A stretch of 64,000 nt of DNA, from assembly GCF_000455825.1 (NCBI RefSeq), contig NZ_ATAO01000146.1, positions 1-64,000 of the forward strand, given 5' to 3'. A program made the translations under genes and the position numbers. Each line of letters opens with the position of its first letter. Position 1 is the first letter of the stretch. Shown piece after piece: positions 36,554 through 44,917 of this stretch. This DNA is from Microbacterium maritypicum MF109. Lineage in GTDB: Bacteria > Actinomycetota > Actinomycetes > Actinomycetales > Microbacteriaceae. The notes beneath the pieces were generated by a model. It was given only the letters and a program-made list of their open reading frames with translations, made no database searches and was not told the origin of the DNA.

Positions 36554-38091
36554 CAGCGATACCTCCCCTCGGCCCACCAGCGCTCGCCGGCGTGGAAGAC
36601 CAGCCACGCGCGGTCGTGGTCGTCGACGATCTGGAGCCGGTGCCCTCGCTTCCCTCCGCCCGAGGTCCATCGTCGTTCGTGCACCGGCCAGGGGCCGGCC
36701 CATGCCTGCACAGCCGCTCCCTCGATGCGGGCGGGGTCGTTCGAGAGCGCCCCGCGTTCGTCGACGCCGATGGTGCTCTCATCTGCGGCGAGCACCGCGA
36801 TGGGGCGCGGGGGGAGGAAGACCTCGGCGGGCAGCGGATCGGGAAGGCTTCCCGGCCAGGGGGAGCCGGGGTCGCGCGGAGGGACCGTGCGCTCTCCCCA
36901 GGGTGTGAGCACCTGCCGGTCGGCGAGCCAGCGCCCACCCGCGACGGCGGCGGTGACCACGCCCTGATGGCCCAGCATGGTCTGCACGCGCGAGACCGCG
37001 TGGTGCAGGCGCTCATCGGTGCCGGAGCCGAAGAGACCGGGCTGGTGATGCGCGGCGTCATCGACGGCGGCGGGGATGATGCGCACCGCCATGATGCCGC
37101 CGAAAGCCCGCGCCTCGTCGACCGGTTCCTTGGCGGACTGCGCGGCCAGAGCCTCCAGCTGCCACCGCACCCGGTCGACCAGGTCGGAGGCGTCGAAGCA
37201 GGTCGGATGCAGCCAGGAGCGGGAGTAGACGGCCCCGTTGTCGTCGGTCAGCTCGATTCGCACCTCGGTGCAGACGAGTGAGACGTCGCCGAGAGCGAGC
37301 ATCACCGCATCAGCCGTCTGGCGCACCGCGAAGGCCACCTGATCCGTTCCGCCCAGCGGGGAGTCGAACTCGATCCGCCGCGCCAGCTCCGGATCGGGTG
37401 GGCGCGGTGTCAGCGGCCGGGAGTCGGCACCGGCCGCGAGCGCGTGCAGGCGCGCGCCGTGCTCGCCGAAGCGATCGCGCACGTCGAGAGGGGCGAGGGC
37501 GGTGAACTCGCCGAGGGTGCGCACTCCGAGGCGGACGAGCAGACCGGTGATCTGTTCGTCGCGCAGCACCTGCACGGGGTAGGGCGCCAAGAACTCCCGG
37601 GAGCCCCCCGGTGGCACCACCGTGCACGCGGCGGAACCGCGCGCGGCGATCTCCGCCGTGAAGGGACCATCGGCGACCCCCGCACGTACCTCGGGGAAAC
37701 CGGCCTCCGTCAGGACGGCGGTGAGTGCCTCTGCGGCCTCCGCCTCTCCTCCGTGGTAACGGGAGATGCCCCGGGCGCGGAGGATCGCGAGCCCCGGTCG
37801 CAGCAGCGTGACCCCAGGGGCGTGTCTCTCGATCAGATGCAGCACAGGCAGGAAGGCGCGCTCGTCCCTCTCGGGGTCATGGGGGAGCACCCGCAGTGAC
37901 GAGAGATGCCCCTGCGCGACCCGGCGACGCTGGCCGGTGCGCACGCCGTGTTCCCGGGCGGAGGCGGTGCACGCGACGATCGTGTTCGCCTGCACCAGGG
38001 CTGCGGGCGGATGCGGGGGCGCGCTGCTGAGGACGGCACGCATCGGCCAATCGGGGAACCACAGCACGAGGACGCGAAGCGGGCTGTTCAT
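36553..38091 (-). CDS. imuB: ImuB, Y-family polymerase-like mutasome protein
   Basis: A 512-residue Y-family homologue that acts as an adaptor rather than a polymerase. The N-terminus reads LVLWFPDWPMRA where active polymerases have the D-x-D metal site, and the second S-x-D-E motif is absent, as in characterised ImuB. Recognisable are SREHG-like ASAREHGVRTGQRR, the helix-hairpin-helix segment and a C-terminal region expected to bind the beta clamp (HQPGLFGSG is a candidate). It overlaps imuA' by four bases and dnaE2 by one. Confidence 0.92.
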   Translation of the reverse strand: MNSPLRVLVLWFPDWPMRAVLSSAPPHPPAALVQANTIVACTASAREHGVRTGQRRRVAQGHLSSLRVLPHDPERDERAFLPVLHLIERHAPGVTLLRPGLAILRARGISRYHGGEAEAAEALTAVLTEAGFPEVRAGVADGPFTAEIAARGSAACTVVPPGGSREFLAPYPVQVLRDEQITGLLVRLGVRTLGEFTALAPLDVRDRFGEHGARLHALAAGADSRPLTPRPPDPELARRIEFDSPLGGTDQVAFAVRQTADAVMLALGDVSLVCTEVRIELTDDNGAVYSRSWLHPTCFDASDLVDRVRWQLEALAAQSAKEPVDEARAFGGIMAVRIIPAAVDDAAHHQPGLFGSGTDERLHHAVSRVQTMLGHQGVVTAAVAGGRWLADRQVLTPWGERTVPPRDPGSPWPGSLPDPLPAEVFLPPRPIAVLAADESTIGVDERGALSNDPARIEGAAVQAWAGPWPVHERRWTSGGGKRGHRLQIVDDHDRAWLVFHAGERWWAEGRYR

Positions 38092-38906
38092 CCGGCCTCC
38101 GCCCAGTGCAGGAGCTCCAGCGATACGGGCTCGACGGGCACGGGAGACTCGTGGGAAGGGGCGGACAGCGCGGTGAGGTCGACGGCAGCGGGCGCGATGG
38201 CGATGGGCTCGACGGCGGTGGGCTCGACGGCGCCGTGTCCGCCCGGCAGCTGCACGCGCACGCTCGACGGGCGAGGGCTGTGCCGTGTCCGAGCCGTCAC
38301 CGTGACCGTGCAGTCGGAGAGCAGTCCCCAGCCGGCACCGAGGCCGTGCCAGTGCGGGTCGTGCAGGCGAATCGTCCCCTCGGTCTGCGGCCAGCGTTCG
38401 ACGCCGGGAGATTCGGTGACCAGGAGTGTGCATCCGCGATCGCGCAGGCGCGCGCTCAGCCGGGAGACGTCGGCGTCTCGAGCCCGTGAGCCGGGAGTCA
38501 CGACGATCAGGGGAACGACTTCGGCCAGGGCGGAGGTCGCCGCCAGCCAACGATCGCCGGGTGCGGGCACCAGGATCAGCCGGGTGAGGTCGATGCCGAA
38601 TGCGGCGGCCGCTTCGACGCCGAGGGTCGGCATGCCGACAACGGCGCACCAGAGTCCCTTCTGCGACGCCGCGCTGAGGAGCGCGAGCACGAGGCTCGGC
38701 GACGGGGAGACGGTGTAGGAGGTGCCGGTCTGCAACCCTTCCTCCGGAAGGAGGGCGGCGAGGGCGGGGTCGAGGGGGAGCAGCGCGTGCTCGCTGCGTC
38801 GCCGCTGCATCCGGCTGATCTCGCGGCGCAGTCGCAGCACTTCTCCCGCGCGGGAATCGCCCGCCGGGGAGAGCGGGGCGATGGCATCGAGCCCGATCAC
38901 CTGCAT
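38088..38906 (-). CDS. imuA': ImuA'-like RecA-fold mutasome protein
   Basis: A 272-residue degenerate RecA-fold protein in the imuA' position. LPEEGLQTGTSYTVSPSPS replaces a canonical P-loop, and the following LVLALLSAASQKGLWCAVVG keeps the RecA-like strand-helix pattern. The C-terminal 70 residues are Pro/Ala/Val-rich with a VEPTAVEPIAIAPAAV repeat. The family links ImuB to RecA/DnaE2. The ATG at 38906 directly follows GAAAGG; upstream codons belong to the non-coding promoter region. A LexA-like box covers the -10 region. Confidence 0.85.
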   Translation of the reverse strand: MQVIGLDAIAPLSPAGDSRAGEVLRLRREISRMQRRRSEHALLPLDPALAALLPEEGLQTGTSYTVSPSPSLVLALLSAASQKGLWCAVVGMPTLGVEAAAAFGIDLTRLILVPAPGDRWLAATSALAEVVPLIVVTPGSRARDADVSRLSARLRDRGCTLLVTESPGVERWPQTEGTIRLHDPHWHGLGAGWGLLSDCTVTVTARTRHSPRPSSVRVQLPGGHGAVEPTAVEPIAIAPAAVDLTALSAPSHESPVPVEPVSLELLHWAEAG

Positions 38907-38912
38907 CCTTTC

Positions 38913-38928
38913 TCGAAGATATATTCTA
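38913..38928. promoter_or_regulatory. LexA-like box over the imuA' promoter
   Basis: On the - strand TAGAAT-ATAT-CTTCGA; it differs from the consensus LexA box at three of twelve positions. The left half is also a TANNNT -10 box. The HNH gene site shares TAGAA and CTTCGA at the same spacing. Confidence 0.5.
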
Positions 38929-38944
38929 ATATACCAAGGGGTCC

Positions 38945-38953
38945 GACTGACAA
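38945..38953 (-). promoter_or_regulatory. TTGTCAGTC, RecA-NDp/PafBC-like -35 element
   Basis: This nonamer differs by one base from TTGTCRGTG, the upstream half of the LexA-independent damage promoter of mycobacteria (PafBC). The spacing to TATATT is three bases longer than the usual RecA-NDp spacing, which weakens the call. Confidence 0.35.
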
Positions 38954-39020
38954 TAGTTCGTACATCGGACATTGGCCAGGGGTTGTCCACAGGGGGTCGG
39001 GGCAGCGGTCGGCGATCTCC

Positions 39021-39026
39021 TACTCT
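39021..39026 (+). promoter_or_regulatory. -10 box of the prepilin peptidase gene
   Basis: TACTCT ends six bases before the ATG at 39033. Confidence 0.5.
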
Positions 39027-39032
39027 GCGGGG

Positions 39033-39503
39033 ATGGATATCCGACTCGCCCTCGTCGTCCTCGTGCACGGTCTCCTGCTGGGCGTCGGGACCTGGCTCAT
39101 CGTGATCGACGTCCGCACACACCGGCTCCCGAACCGCATCGTGCTGCCGACGCTCGCCTCCCTGATCGGACTCGGCGCGATCGATGCCCTGTGCACGGGG
39201 GAGAGCGGGCCGTTCCTCCGTGCCCTCCTCGGCATGCTGCTGCTCGGCGGCTTCTACGCGGTGCTGCGGGTCATCAGCTGTGCGGGGATGGGTGGGGGAG
39301 ACGTGAAGCTCGCCGCCGTCATCGGCCTGGTGCTGGGGTGGCACGGCTGGCAGGCACTGGCGGTCGGCGCGGCAGCGGCCTTCGTGCTGGGGGCGCTCTA
39401 CGCGCTCGTGCTCATCCTGCTGCGAAGAGCGGACGGTTCCACCCGCATCGCCTTCGGGCCGTGGATGATCGCCGGCGCCCTTCTCGGCGTCGTCCTCGGA
39501 TGA
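39033..39503 (+). CDS. Prepilin peptidase (A24 family)
   Basis: A 156-residue membrane aspartic peptidase, shorter than PilD because it lacks the N-methyltransferase half, as in TadV/CpaA-like enzymes. The two catalytic aspartates sit in IVIDVRTHRLPN and GMGGGDVKLAAV. About five membrane helices are predicted. It would cleave prepilin leaders, yet no pilin, ATPase or secretin gene lies in the window. The start is fixed by the TACTCT -10 box six bases upstream. Confidence 0.88.
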   Translation: MDIRLALVVLVHGLLLGVGTWLIVIDVRTHRLPNRIVLPTLASLIGLGAIDALCTGESGPFLRALLGMLLLGGFYAVLRVISCAGMGGGDVKLAAVIGLVLGWHGWQALAVGAAAAFVLGALYALVLILLRRADGSTRIAFGPWMIAGALLGVVLG

Positions 39504-39556
39504 CGCCGCCCTCGGAGGAATCCGCATGCCTCGCCCGGATACCGCACCGACGGCGC

Positions 39557-39562
39557 TACCCT
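39557..39562 (+). promoter_or_regulatory. -10 box of the 39569 gene
   Basis: TACCCT ends six bases before the ATG at 39569, with no ribosome site between. Confidence 0.5.
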
Positions 39563-39568
39563 GAGCAC

Positions 39569-39781
39569 ATGGCACTCGCACGGCTTCACGGCGGCCCGCT
39601 CGACGGGCAGATCATCCCTCTCGGCGACGCGGACGACAAGCTGATCGTCCCCTACAGCGAGACGCAGGTGGTGTACAACCGCCGAGGCGGACCGCAGAAC
39701 ACCGGCCCGAACGATGGGCCCACCGAGGTCGACTACTGGTTCGACGAGTCTCTCGAGGACCTCACGCTCGACGATGACTGA
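39569..39781 (+). CDS. Small conserved hypothetical protein
   Basis: A 70-residue acidic protein with no membrane segment. It begins MALARLHGGPLDGQIIPLGD, a pattern seen in small actinobacterial proteins of unknown role, and ends with an acidic tail (DESLEDLTLDDD). The central VVYNRRGGPQNTGPNDGP looks like a loop or turn. Its stop overlaps the CYTH gene start by eight bases, so the two are co-translated. No function can be assigned. Confidence 0.75.
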   Translation: MALARLHGGPLDGQIIPLGDADDKLIVPYSETQVVYNRRGGPQNTGPNDGPTEVDYWFDESLEDLTLDDD

Positions 39782-40388
39782 ACCGTCCCGTACGGTCGAG
39801 GTCGAGCGCAAGTACGACGTCGATCTCGAGACGCCGCTGCCGCACTGGGACGCGATCCCCGGAGTCGACACCGTCACCTCCGGCGAGGAGCGCATCCTGG
39901 ATGCCCGGTACTTCGATACCGCTGACGGTGCTCTCTCGCAGAGCGGCGTGGCGCTGCGTCGTCGCACCGGCGGGCCCGATGAGGGCTGGCATGTGAAGGG
40001 TCCGCGGCAGGGTGACGGGCGACTCGAGATCGGCTGGCCGCTGGGCGAGGGCGATGAGCTCCCGCCCGCCGTCGCAGAGACCGTCTCGGAGTGGACGAGC
40101 GCACCCCTCACCCCGCTCGCACGCATCGAGAACGACCGCACCGCCTATCTGCTCACGGGCCCCGGCGGGATCGTCGCCGAGTTCGTCGACGATCGGGTGC
40201 GCGCCACCGACCTGCGTCAGAACGTGCAGCGCGAATGGCGGGAATGGGAGATGGAGCTCGGGCCCGCGGCGCCGTCCGATGACGCGGGGCGTGCCCTGTT
40301 CTTCGACGCCGTGGAGCAGGCCGTCCGCGCAGCCGGAGGCCGCGAATCGGCATCCGGCTCCAAGCTCGCGCGGGCGCTCGGCTTCTAG
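39774..40388 (+). CDS. CYTH domain protein
   Basis: A 204-residue protein of the CYTH superfamily (class IV adenylyl cyclase / thiamine triphosphatase). The hallmark E-x-E-x-K is VEVERKYDV near residue 9. Further charged strands lining the tunnel are ALRRRTGG, WHVKGPR, NDRTAY and EWEMELG. Family members hydrolyse or bind inorganic triphosphate or polyphosphate with divalent metal. No CHAD domain is fused or adjacent. The ATG lies inside the end of the upstream small gene. Confidence 0.88.
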   Translation: MTEPSRTVEVERKYDVDLETPLPHWDAIPGVDTVTSGEERILDARYFDTADGALSQSGVALRRRTGGPDEGWHVKGPRQGDGRLEIGWPLGEGDELPPAVAETVSEWTSAPLTPLARIENDRTAYLLTGPGGIVAEFVDDRVRATDLRQNVQREWREWEMELGPAAPSDDAGRALFFDAVEQAVRAAGGRESASGSKLARALGF

Positions 40389-40450
40389 GGCAGGCCGCGG
40401 TCGCGCGCAACCCCTTCCCCCGGGACGGTGCGCAGTGCTTGAGTGACACC

Positions 40451-41611
40451 ATGAGCCGACCGCCTGTGCTTCGATCGCTGCAGACGATCGTCCCCGACAC
40501 CGTTCTCGTCCAGGAGCAGGTGCGTGATGTCTTCGCGCAGCAGCCCGACCTCGGGAGGCTGGCGCAGCGCATCGTCACGACGTCCTTCAACGTCTCAGGG
40601 ATCGACGCCAGGCACACGGTGATCGATGAGCTGTCGCTCGCATCCGACACGACCGATCCCGTCTTCTTCGACCGGCGAACCGGGAGGCTGCTCGCCCCCG
40701 GCACCAAAGTACGCAACGACCTCTACACGCGTGAGGCCACGCGGCTGTTCGTCGAGGCTGCGAGGCGAGCGATCGGGGCCGACCCCGATCTCGGGCCCGC
40801 CGATGTGACGCATGTCATCACGGTCTCCTGCACCGGATTCCATGCCCCCGGCCCGGAGTACGAGATCGTCCGCGCCCTCGGGCTGTCCGATGCGGTGCAG
40901 CGTTTCCACCTCGGCTTCATGGGCTGCTATGCGTCCATGCCGGCGCTCCGCGCAGCGAGTCAGTTCTGCGCGGCGGACGAGAACGCGGTCGTCCTGGTCG
41001 TGAGCGTGGAGCTGTGCACGCTGCATCTGCGCTCCTCGGAGGACCCCGACACGATCGTCGCCTCGTCCCTGTTCGGCGATGGTGCGGCTGCCGGAATCGT
41101 CACGGCCCGCGGCCTTCCCTCTCCTTCGACCGGGCTGCGCCTTGACTGCTTCCACACCGCGATAGCGCCGGAGGGCGAGAAGGACATGGCCTGGACGATC
41201 GGCGACACCGGATTCGAGATGATCCTCTCCACCGCGGTTCCGCAGATCATCGGCGAGACGATCATCGGCGCCCTCCGTCCGCTCTATGCCGCGGAAGAGA
41301 GTCTCGGCGAGGCCTTCGAGGCCGGCAGCGTGGGGGAGGTGGTCGAGCACTGGGCGATCCACCCCGGTGGGCGCAGCATCCTCGACAAGGTGCAGGAGCG
41401 GTTGCACCTCAGTGACGCGCAGCTGCACCCGGCCAGGGAGGTGCTGCGGCAGAACGGAAACATGTCCAGCGCGACCGTGCTGTTCGTCCTCAAACACATC
41501 CTGGAGGAGGAGGGGGCGAGGGCAGGAGACCGGGTCTCTGCGATGGCGTTCGGCCCGGGGCTCACCGCCGAGAGCGCGCTGATGACCGTCGTCGCCTCGA
41601 CCGAGTCATGA
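40451..41611 (+). CDS. Type III polyketide synthase
   Basis: A 386-residue chalcone/stilbene synthase-fold enzyme. The catalytic Cys159 lies in FHLGFMGCYASMPALR, His304 in HWAIHPGGRS and Asn337 in RQNGNMSSATV, completing the triad. The AFGPG loop near the end is also present. It would extend an acyl-CoA starter with malonyl-CoA and cyclise the chain, probably giving an alkylpyrone or alkylresorcinol. The ATG at 40451 is used; a TTG at 40439 is possible. The stop overlaps the methyltransferase start as ATGA. Confidence 0.92.
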   Translation: MSRPPVLRSLQTIVPDTVLVQEQVRDVFAQQPDLGRLAQRIVTTSFNVSGIDARHTVIDELSLASDTTDPVFFDRRTGRLLAPGTKVRNDLYTREATRLFVEAARRAIGADPDLGPADVTHVITVSCTGFHAPGPEYEIVRALGLSDAVQRFHLGFMGCYASMPALRAASQFCAADENAVVLVVSVELCTLHLRSSEDPDTIVASSLFGDGAAAGIVTARGLPSPSTGLRLDCFHTAIAPEGEKDMAWTIGDTGFEMILSTAVPQIIGETIIGALRPLYAAEESLGEAFEAGSVGEVVEHWAIHPGGRSILDKVQERLHLSDAQLHPAREVLRQNGNMSSATVLFVLKHILEEEGARAGDRVSAMAFGPGLTAESALMTVVASTES

Positions 41612-42333
41612 GGCGGTCCCTCGCCACGCGGGACGTCGGCGCCCGCGAGCTGATGGACGATCCGCACGCCGATGCGCGCAAGCTGGCCCGGACCTACGGG
41701 CGGTTCGGGTTCGTGAACGCTCTGGTCTCCCGCCCTGGAGCCTTCTACCGTCGTGACATCCGGCCTCGGGCTCTGCGCTCCCGGTCGTTGCGGATCCTGG
41801 ACGTGGGGGCGGGCGGGGGCGACCTCTGCCGTCTGCTCGCCCGGCGATTGCGTCATGAGGGGCTCGACGCCGAGATCACCGCTCTCGACGTCGACGAGCG
41901 GGCGATCCGCTGGGCATCGGCGCACGATCGCGGCGCCGGCATCCGGTATCGCCGCGCCCTCACGACCGAGCTGGTGGCGGCGGGCGAGACCTACGACGTG
42001 GTGCTGTCGAACCACGTGCTGCACCATCTCGACGACGCCGAACTCCGGACCGTGCTCAGCGACTCCGTGCAGCTCGCGGCTCCAGACGGCTTGGTATCCC
42101 ATCACGACATCGCCCGCAGCCGCACGGCTCATGCGCTGTTCGCCGCGGCGACGTGGCCGGTCTCCGGAACTCTGCTCGCGGACTCGTTCATCCGCGAGGA
42201 CGGCCTCATCAGCATCCGCCGTTCGTACACGGTCTCCGAGCTCGCAGCGATCGCCCCGAGTGGCTGGATCGTCAGCGGGGGTGTGCCCGCTCGTCTGGAA
42301 CTGCGGTGGGAGAGAGACCGTGCCCGACCATGA
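41608..42333 (+). CDS. SAM-dependent methyltransferase of the type III PKS cluster
   Basis: A 241-residue class I methyltransferase. The SAM-binding motif is RILDVGAGGGDLCRLL, followed by ITALDVDERAIRWAS and a motif III-like YDVVLSNHVLHHLDD. The likely substrate is the polyketide made by the gene upstream, on ring carbon or oxygen. It overlaps the PKS by four bases and the monooxygenase by fourteen, so all three are one translational unit. Confidence 0.9.
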   Translation: MRRSLATRDVGARELMDDPHADARKLARTYGRFGFVNALVSRPGAFYRRDIRPRALRSRSLRILDVGAGGGDLCRLLARRLRHEGLDAEITALDVDERAIRWASAHDRGAGIRYRRALTTELVAAGETYDVVLSNHVLHHLDDAELRTVLSDSVQLAAPDGLVSHHDIARSRTAHALFAAATWPVSGTLLADSFIREDGLISIRRSYTVSELAAIAPSGWIVSGGVPARLELRWERDRARP

Positions 42334-43441
42334 CGTCCTGATCGTGGGAGCGGGGCCCGTCGGGCTGCTGCTGGCGTGTCTGCTGGTGCAGGAGGGGAGG
42401 CATGTCGCTGTGTGCGAGCGCCGTACGGATGCGGATGAGCGGACCAGGGCGATCGGGATCCACCGTCCGGGGCTGGAGGCTCTGGATACCGCGGGCATCG
42501 GTGACGCGGTGCGGGCGGAGGCGCTGCGCCTCGACGGCGGCGAGGTGCGCAGTCGCCGCCGGACCCTGGCAACTCTGACGTTCGGGCAGGATCACCCGAT
42601 CCTCATCCTCCCGCAGCCGCGGACCGGCGCGCTGTTGCGCGCACGCCTGCAGTCGCTCTCCCCCGAGTCGCTGCTTCTCGGACACGACGTGCGGGGCGTA
42701 CGGCAGAACGCGGATGCCGTGCAGATCGCATGCGCTTCCCCCGACGGACCGCACGAGCTGTCGGCTTCCGTGGTGGTCGTCGCGGACGGCGTGCGCAGCC
42801 GACTCCGTGACCGGATCGACGCCGGGTGGCGCCGCCGTCTCGGACGGGCCTCCTATGCGATGGTCGACCTCGCCGATGCGACACCCGACGCGCGCGCCGT
42901 GCTGCACTGCGAACCGGAGGGACTCGTCGAGTCGTTCCCACTTCCCGGTGGACAGCGCCGGTGGGTGGTGCGGGAAGCGGAGGGCGGAGGTCTGCGCAGC
43001 ATCGAGGAATTCTGCGCGACCATCGAGACGCGCACGGGAATCGCCGTCGCCCCCGCGGCGGACGCGATGCCGACGTCATTCGTCGCCGCGCAGCACGCGG
43101 CGAAGCGACTGCAGCGCGGGCGGCTGGTGCTCCTCGGCGATGCCGCGCACGAGATCAGTCCGATCGGCGGGCAGGGGATGAACCTCGGGTGGATGGATGC
43201 CGTTCGCCTCGCCACCGCCCTCGCCAGGACGCTGCCGAGTCGGGCGCCCGACCTGTCGGGATATGAACGGCATGCGCGCAGATCGGCCTCCCGGGCGCAG
43301 CGCCGCTCGGCGTTCTACATGTCGATGGGCGCTCCCGCTCCCCGGACGGTCGTGCGTGGACGGGAGATGCTGATGCAGGGGCTCGGATCGGCACCGCTGC
43401 GCGGATGGACGACCGGCCTCCTCACCATGCGCGGCCTCTGA
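42320..43441 (+). CDS. FAD-dependent monooxygenase of the type III PKS cluster
   Basis: A 373-residue flavoprotein hydroxylase of the PHBH/UbiH type. The ADP-binding motif is DVLIVGAGPVGLLLACLL at the N-terminus. The DG motif is VVVADGVRSRLRD, and the second FAD motif is VLLGDAAHEISPIGGQGMN. It would hydroxylate the aromatic polyketide, as SrsC does in the Streptomyces griseus alkylresorcinol pathway. The GTG at 42320 is preceded by GGGAGAGAG and lies inside the methyltransferase end. Confidence 0.9.
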   Translation: MPDHDVLIVGAGPVGLLLACLLVQEGRHVAVCERRTDADERTRAIGIHRPGLEALDTAGIGDAVRAEALRLDGGEVRSRRRTLATLTFGQDHPILILPQPRTGALLRARLQSLSPESLLLGHDVRGVRQNADAVQIACASPDGPHELSASVVVVADGVRSRLRDRIDAGWRRRLGRASYAMVDLADATPDARAVLHCEPEGLVESFPLPGGQRRWVVREAEGGGLRSIEEFCATIETRTGIAVAPAADAMPTSFVAAQHAAKRLQRGRLVLLGDAAHEISPIGGQGMNLGWMDAVRLATALARTLPSRAPDLSGYERHARRSASRAQRRSAFYMSMGAPAPRTVVRGREMLMQGLGSAPLRGWTTGLLTMRGL

Positions 43442-43455
43442 CGGCCTCGGAGACG

Positions 43456-43496
43456 CACGAAGGCCCGATCCGCTGTCCGCGGACCGGGCCTTCGTG
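43456..43496. terminator. Bidirectional terminator (monooxygenase / lpdA)
   Basis: CACGAAGGCCCG pairs with CGGGCCTTCGTG, a twelve-pair stem between two convergent genes. Confidence 0.8.
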
Positions 43497-43507
43497 AGGA
43501 GTCTCGA

Positions 43508-44905
43508 TCAGAAGTTGATCATGTGACCGGCGAGGCCGTGGAAGCCCTCCTGCAGCGCCTCCGACAGCGTCGGGTGGGTGTGCACGTTGCGGGCCAGCTC
43601 GAGAGCCGTCAGGTCCCACTTCTGGGCCAGCGTCAGCTCGGGGAGGAGCTCGGAGACGTCGGGGCCGATCATGTGTGCGCCGATGAGCTCGAGGTGCTCG
43701 GCATCGGCGATCAGCTTGACGAAGCCGACCGGCTCGCCCAGGCCGTGTGCCTTGCCGTTCGCCATGAACGGGAAGGTCGCGACCTTGATCTCGCGCCCCT
43801 CGTCCTTGGCCTGCTGCTCCGTGAGACCGAACGACGCGACCTGCGGGGAGCAGAACGTCGCGCGCGGCATCATGCGGTAGTCGCCGAGCGTCTGGGTCTC
43901 GGCTCCGCCGATAGTCTCGGCGGCGACGACGCCCTGCGCCTCCGCCACGTGGGCGAGCTGCAGCTTGGCCGTCACATCGCCGATCGCGTAGATGCCGTCG
44001 ACGTTGGTGCGCATGTGGTCATCGATGTCGATCGCGCCGCGCTCGGTCAGCTTCACGCCGGTGTTCTCGAGTCCGAAGCCCTCGATGTTCGGGGCGAACC
44101 CTACCGACATGAGGACCTTGCCGGCCTCGATCGAGCTCTGCTGGCCGTCCTTGCCGGTGTATGTGACGGTGACCGAGGAGCCGTTGTCGACGACCGACTC
44201 GACCTTGGTCGAGGTGAGGATGTCGACGCCGTAGTTCTTGTACTGCTTCGTGATCTCCTTCGACACGTCGGCGTCCTCGTTGGGGAGCGCACGGTCGAGG
44301 AACTCGATGATCGTGACCTTGACGCCGTAGTTCGTCAGGACGTACGCGAACTCCATGCCGATGGCGCCGGCGCCGACGATGACGATCGACTCGGGCAGCT
44401 CACGGGTCATGATCTGCTCTTCGTAGGTCACCACGTTCTCGCTGAGCGTGACGCCCGGGAGCAGGCGGACCTTGGAGCCGGTGGCGATGATGACGTTGTC
44501 GAAGGTGACCTCTTCGGTCGTGCCGTCGGCCTTGGCGACCGAGATCGCCTTGGGGCCGGTGAAGGTGCCGCGACCGTTGTACTCGGTCACCTTGTTCTTC
44601 TTCATGAGGAAGTGGATGCCCTTGACGCGGCCTTCGGCCACCTCGCGGCTGCGATCGAAGGCCTTGCCGAAGTCGATCGTGAACTCACCGGAGATTCCGA
44701 AGAAATCAGCCTTGTGATTCAGGGTGTGGGCGAGTTCCGCGTTCTTCAGGAGTGCCTTGGAGGGGATGCAGCCGACGTTGAGGCAGACACCGCCCCAGTA
44801 CTTCTCCTCGATGATCGCGGTGGAGAGACCGAGCTGCGCGCTGCGAACCGCAGCGACGTATCCGCCAGGACCTGCACCAAGGATGACGACGTCGTAGTGT
44901 GGCAT
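43508..44905 (-). CDS. lpdA: Dihydrolipoyl dehydrogenase (E3)
   Basis: A 465-residue flavoprotein that reoxidises dihydrolipoamide in the pyruvate and 2-oxoglutarate dehydrogenase complexes. The FAD motif is [20 protein letters not shown] and the redox disulphide is [13 protein letters not shown]. The NAD motif is [17 protein letters not shown], and the His-x4-Glu base lies in [21 protein letters not shown] -10 box ends six bases before the ATG and overlaps the stop of the CopC gene. It can thus be transcribed alone even though CopC is nine bases upstream. Confidence 0.97.
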   Translation of the reverse strand: MPHYDVVILGAGPGGYVAAVRSAQLGLSTAIIEEKYWGGVCLNVGCIPSKALLKNAELAHTLNHKADFFGISGEFTIDFGKAFDRSREVAEGRVKGIHFLMKKNKVTEYNGRGTFTGPKAISVAKADGTTEEVTFDNVIIATGSKVRLLPGVTLSENVVTYEEQIMTRELPESIVIVGAGAIGMEFAYVLTNYGVKVTIIEFLDRALPNEDADVSKEITKQYKNYGVDILTSTKVESVVDNGSSVTVTYTGKDGQQSSIEAGKVLMSVGFAPNIEGFGLENTGVKLTERGAIDIDDHMRTNVDGIYAIGDVTAKLQLAHVAEAQGVVAAETIGGAETQTLGDYRMMPRATFCSPQVASFGLTEQQAKDEGREIKVATFPFMANGKAHGLGEPVGFVKLIADAEHLELIGAHMIGPDVSELLPELTLAQKWDLTALELARNVHTHPTLSEALQEGFHGLAGHMINF

Positions 44906-44911
44906 GCCTTA

Positions 44912-44917
44912 AGCCTA
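44912..44917 (-). promoter_or_regulatory. -10 box of lpdA
   Basis: TAGGCT on the - strand. Its TAG is also the stop codon of the CopC-like gene; six bases separate it from the lpdA ATG. Confidence 0.55.

Noticed and set aside
36553..38091. Active DinB (DNA polymerase IV)
   Set aside because: The catalytic acidic residues of both metal motifs are missing, and it is sandwiched between imuA' and dnaE2.
38088..39581. A longer ImuA' starting upstream of 38906
   Set aside because: The extra codons cover the promoter region and the antisense of the prepilin peptidase; the promoter signals place the start at 38906.
40451..41611. FabH-type ketoacyl synthase
   Set aside because: The GFMGCYA nucleophile segment, the NGNMSSAT Asn and the AFGPG loop identify a type III polyketide synthase.
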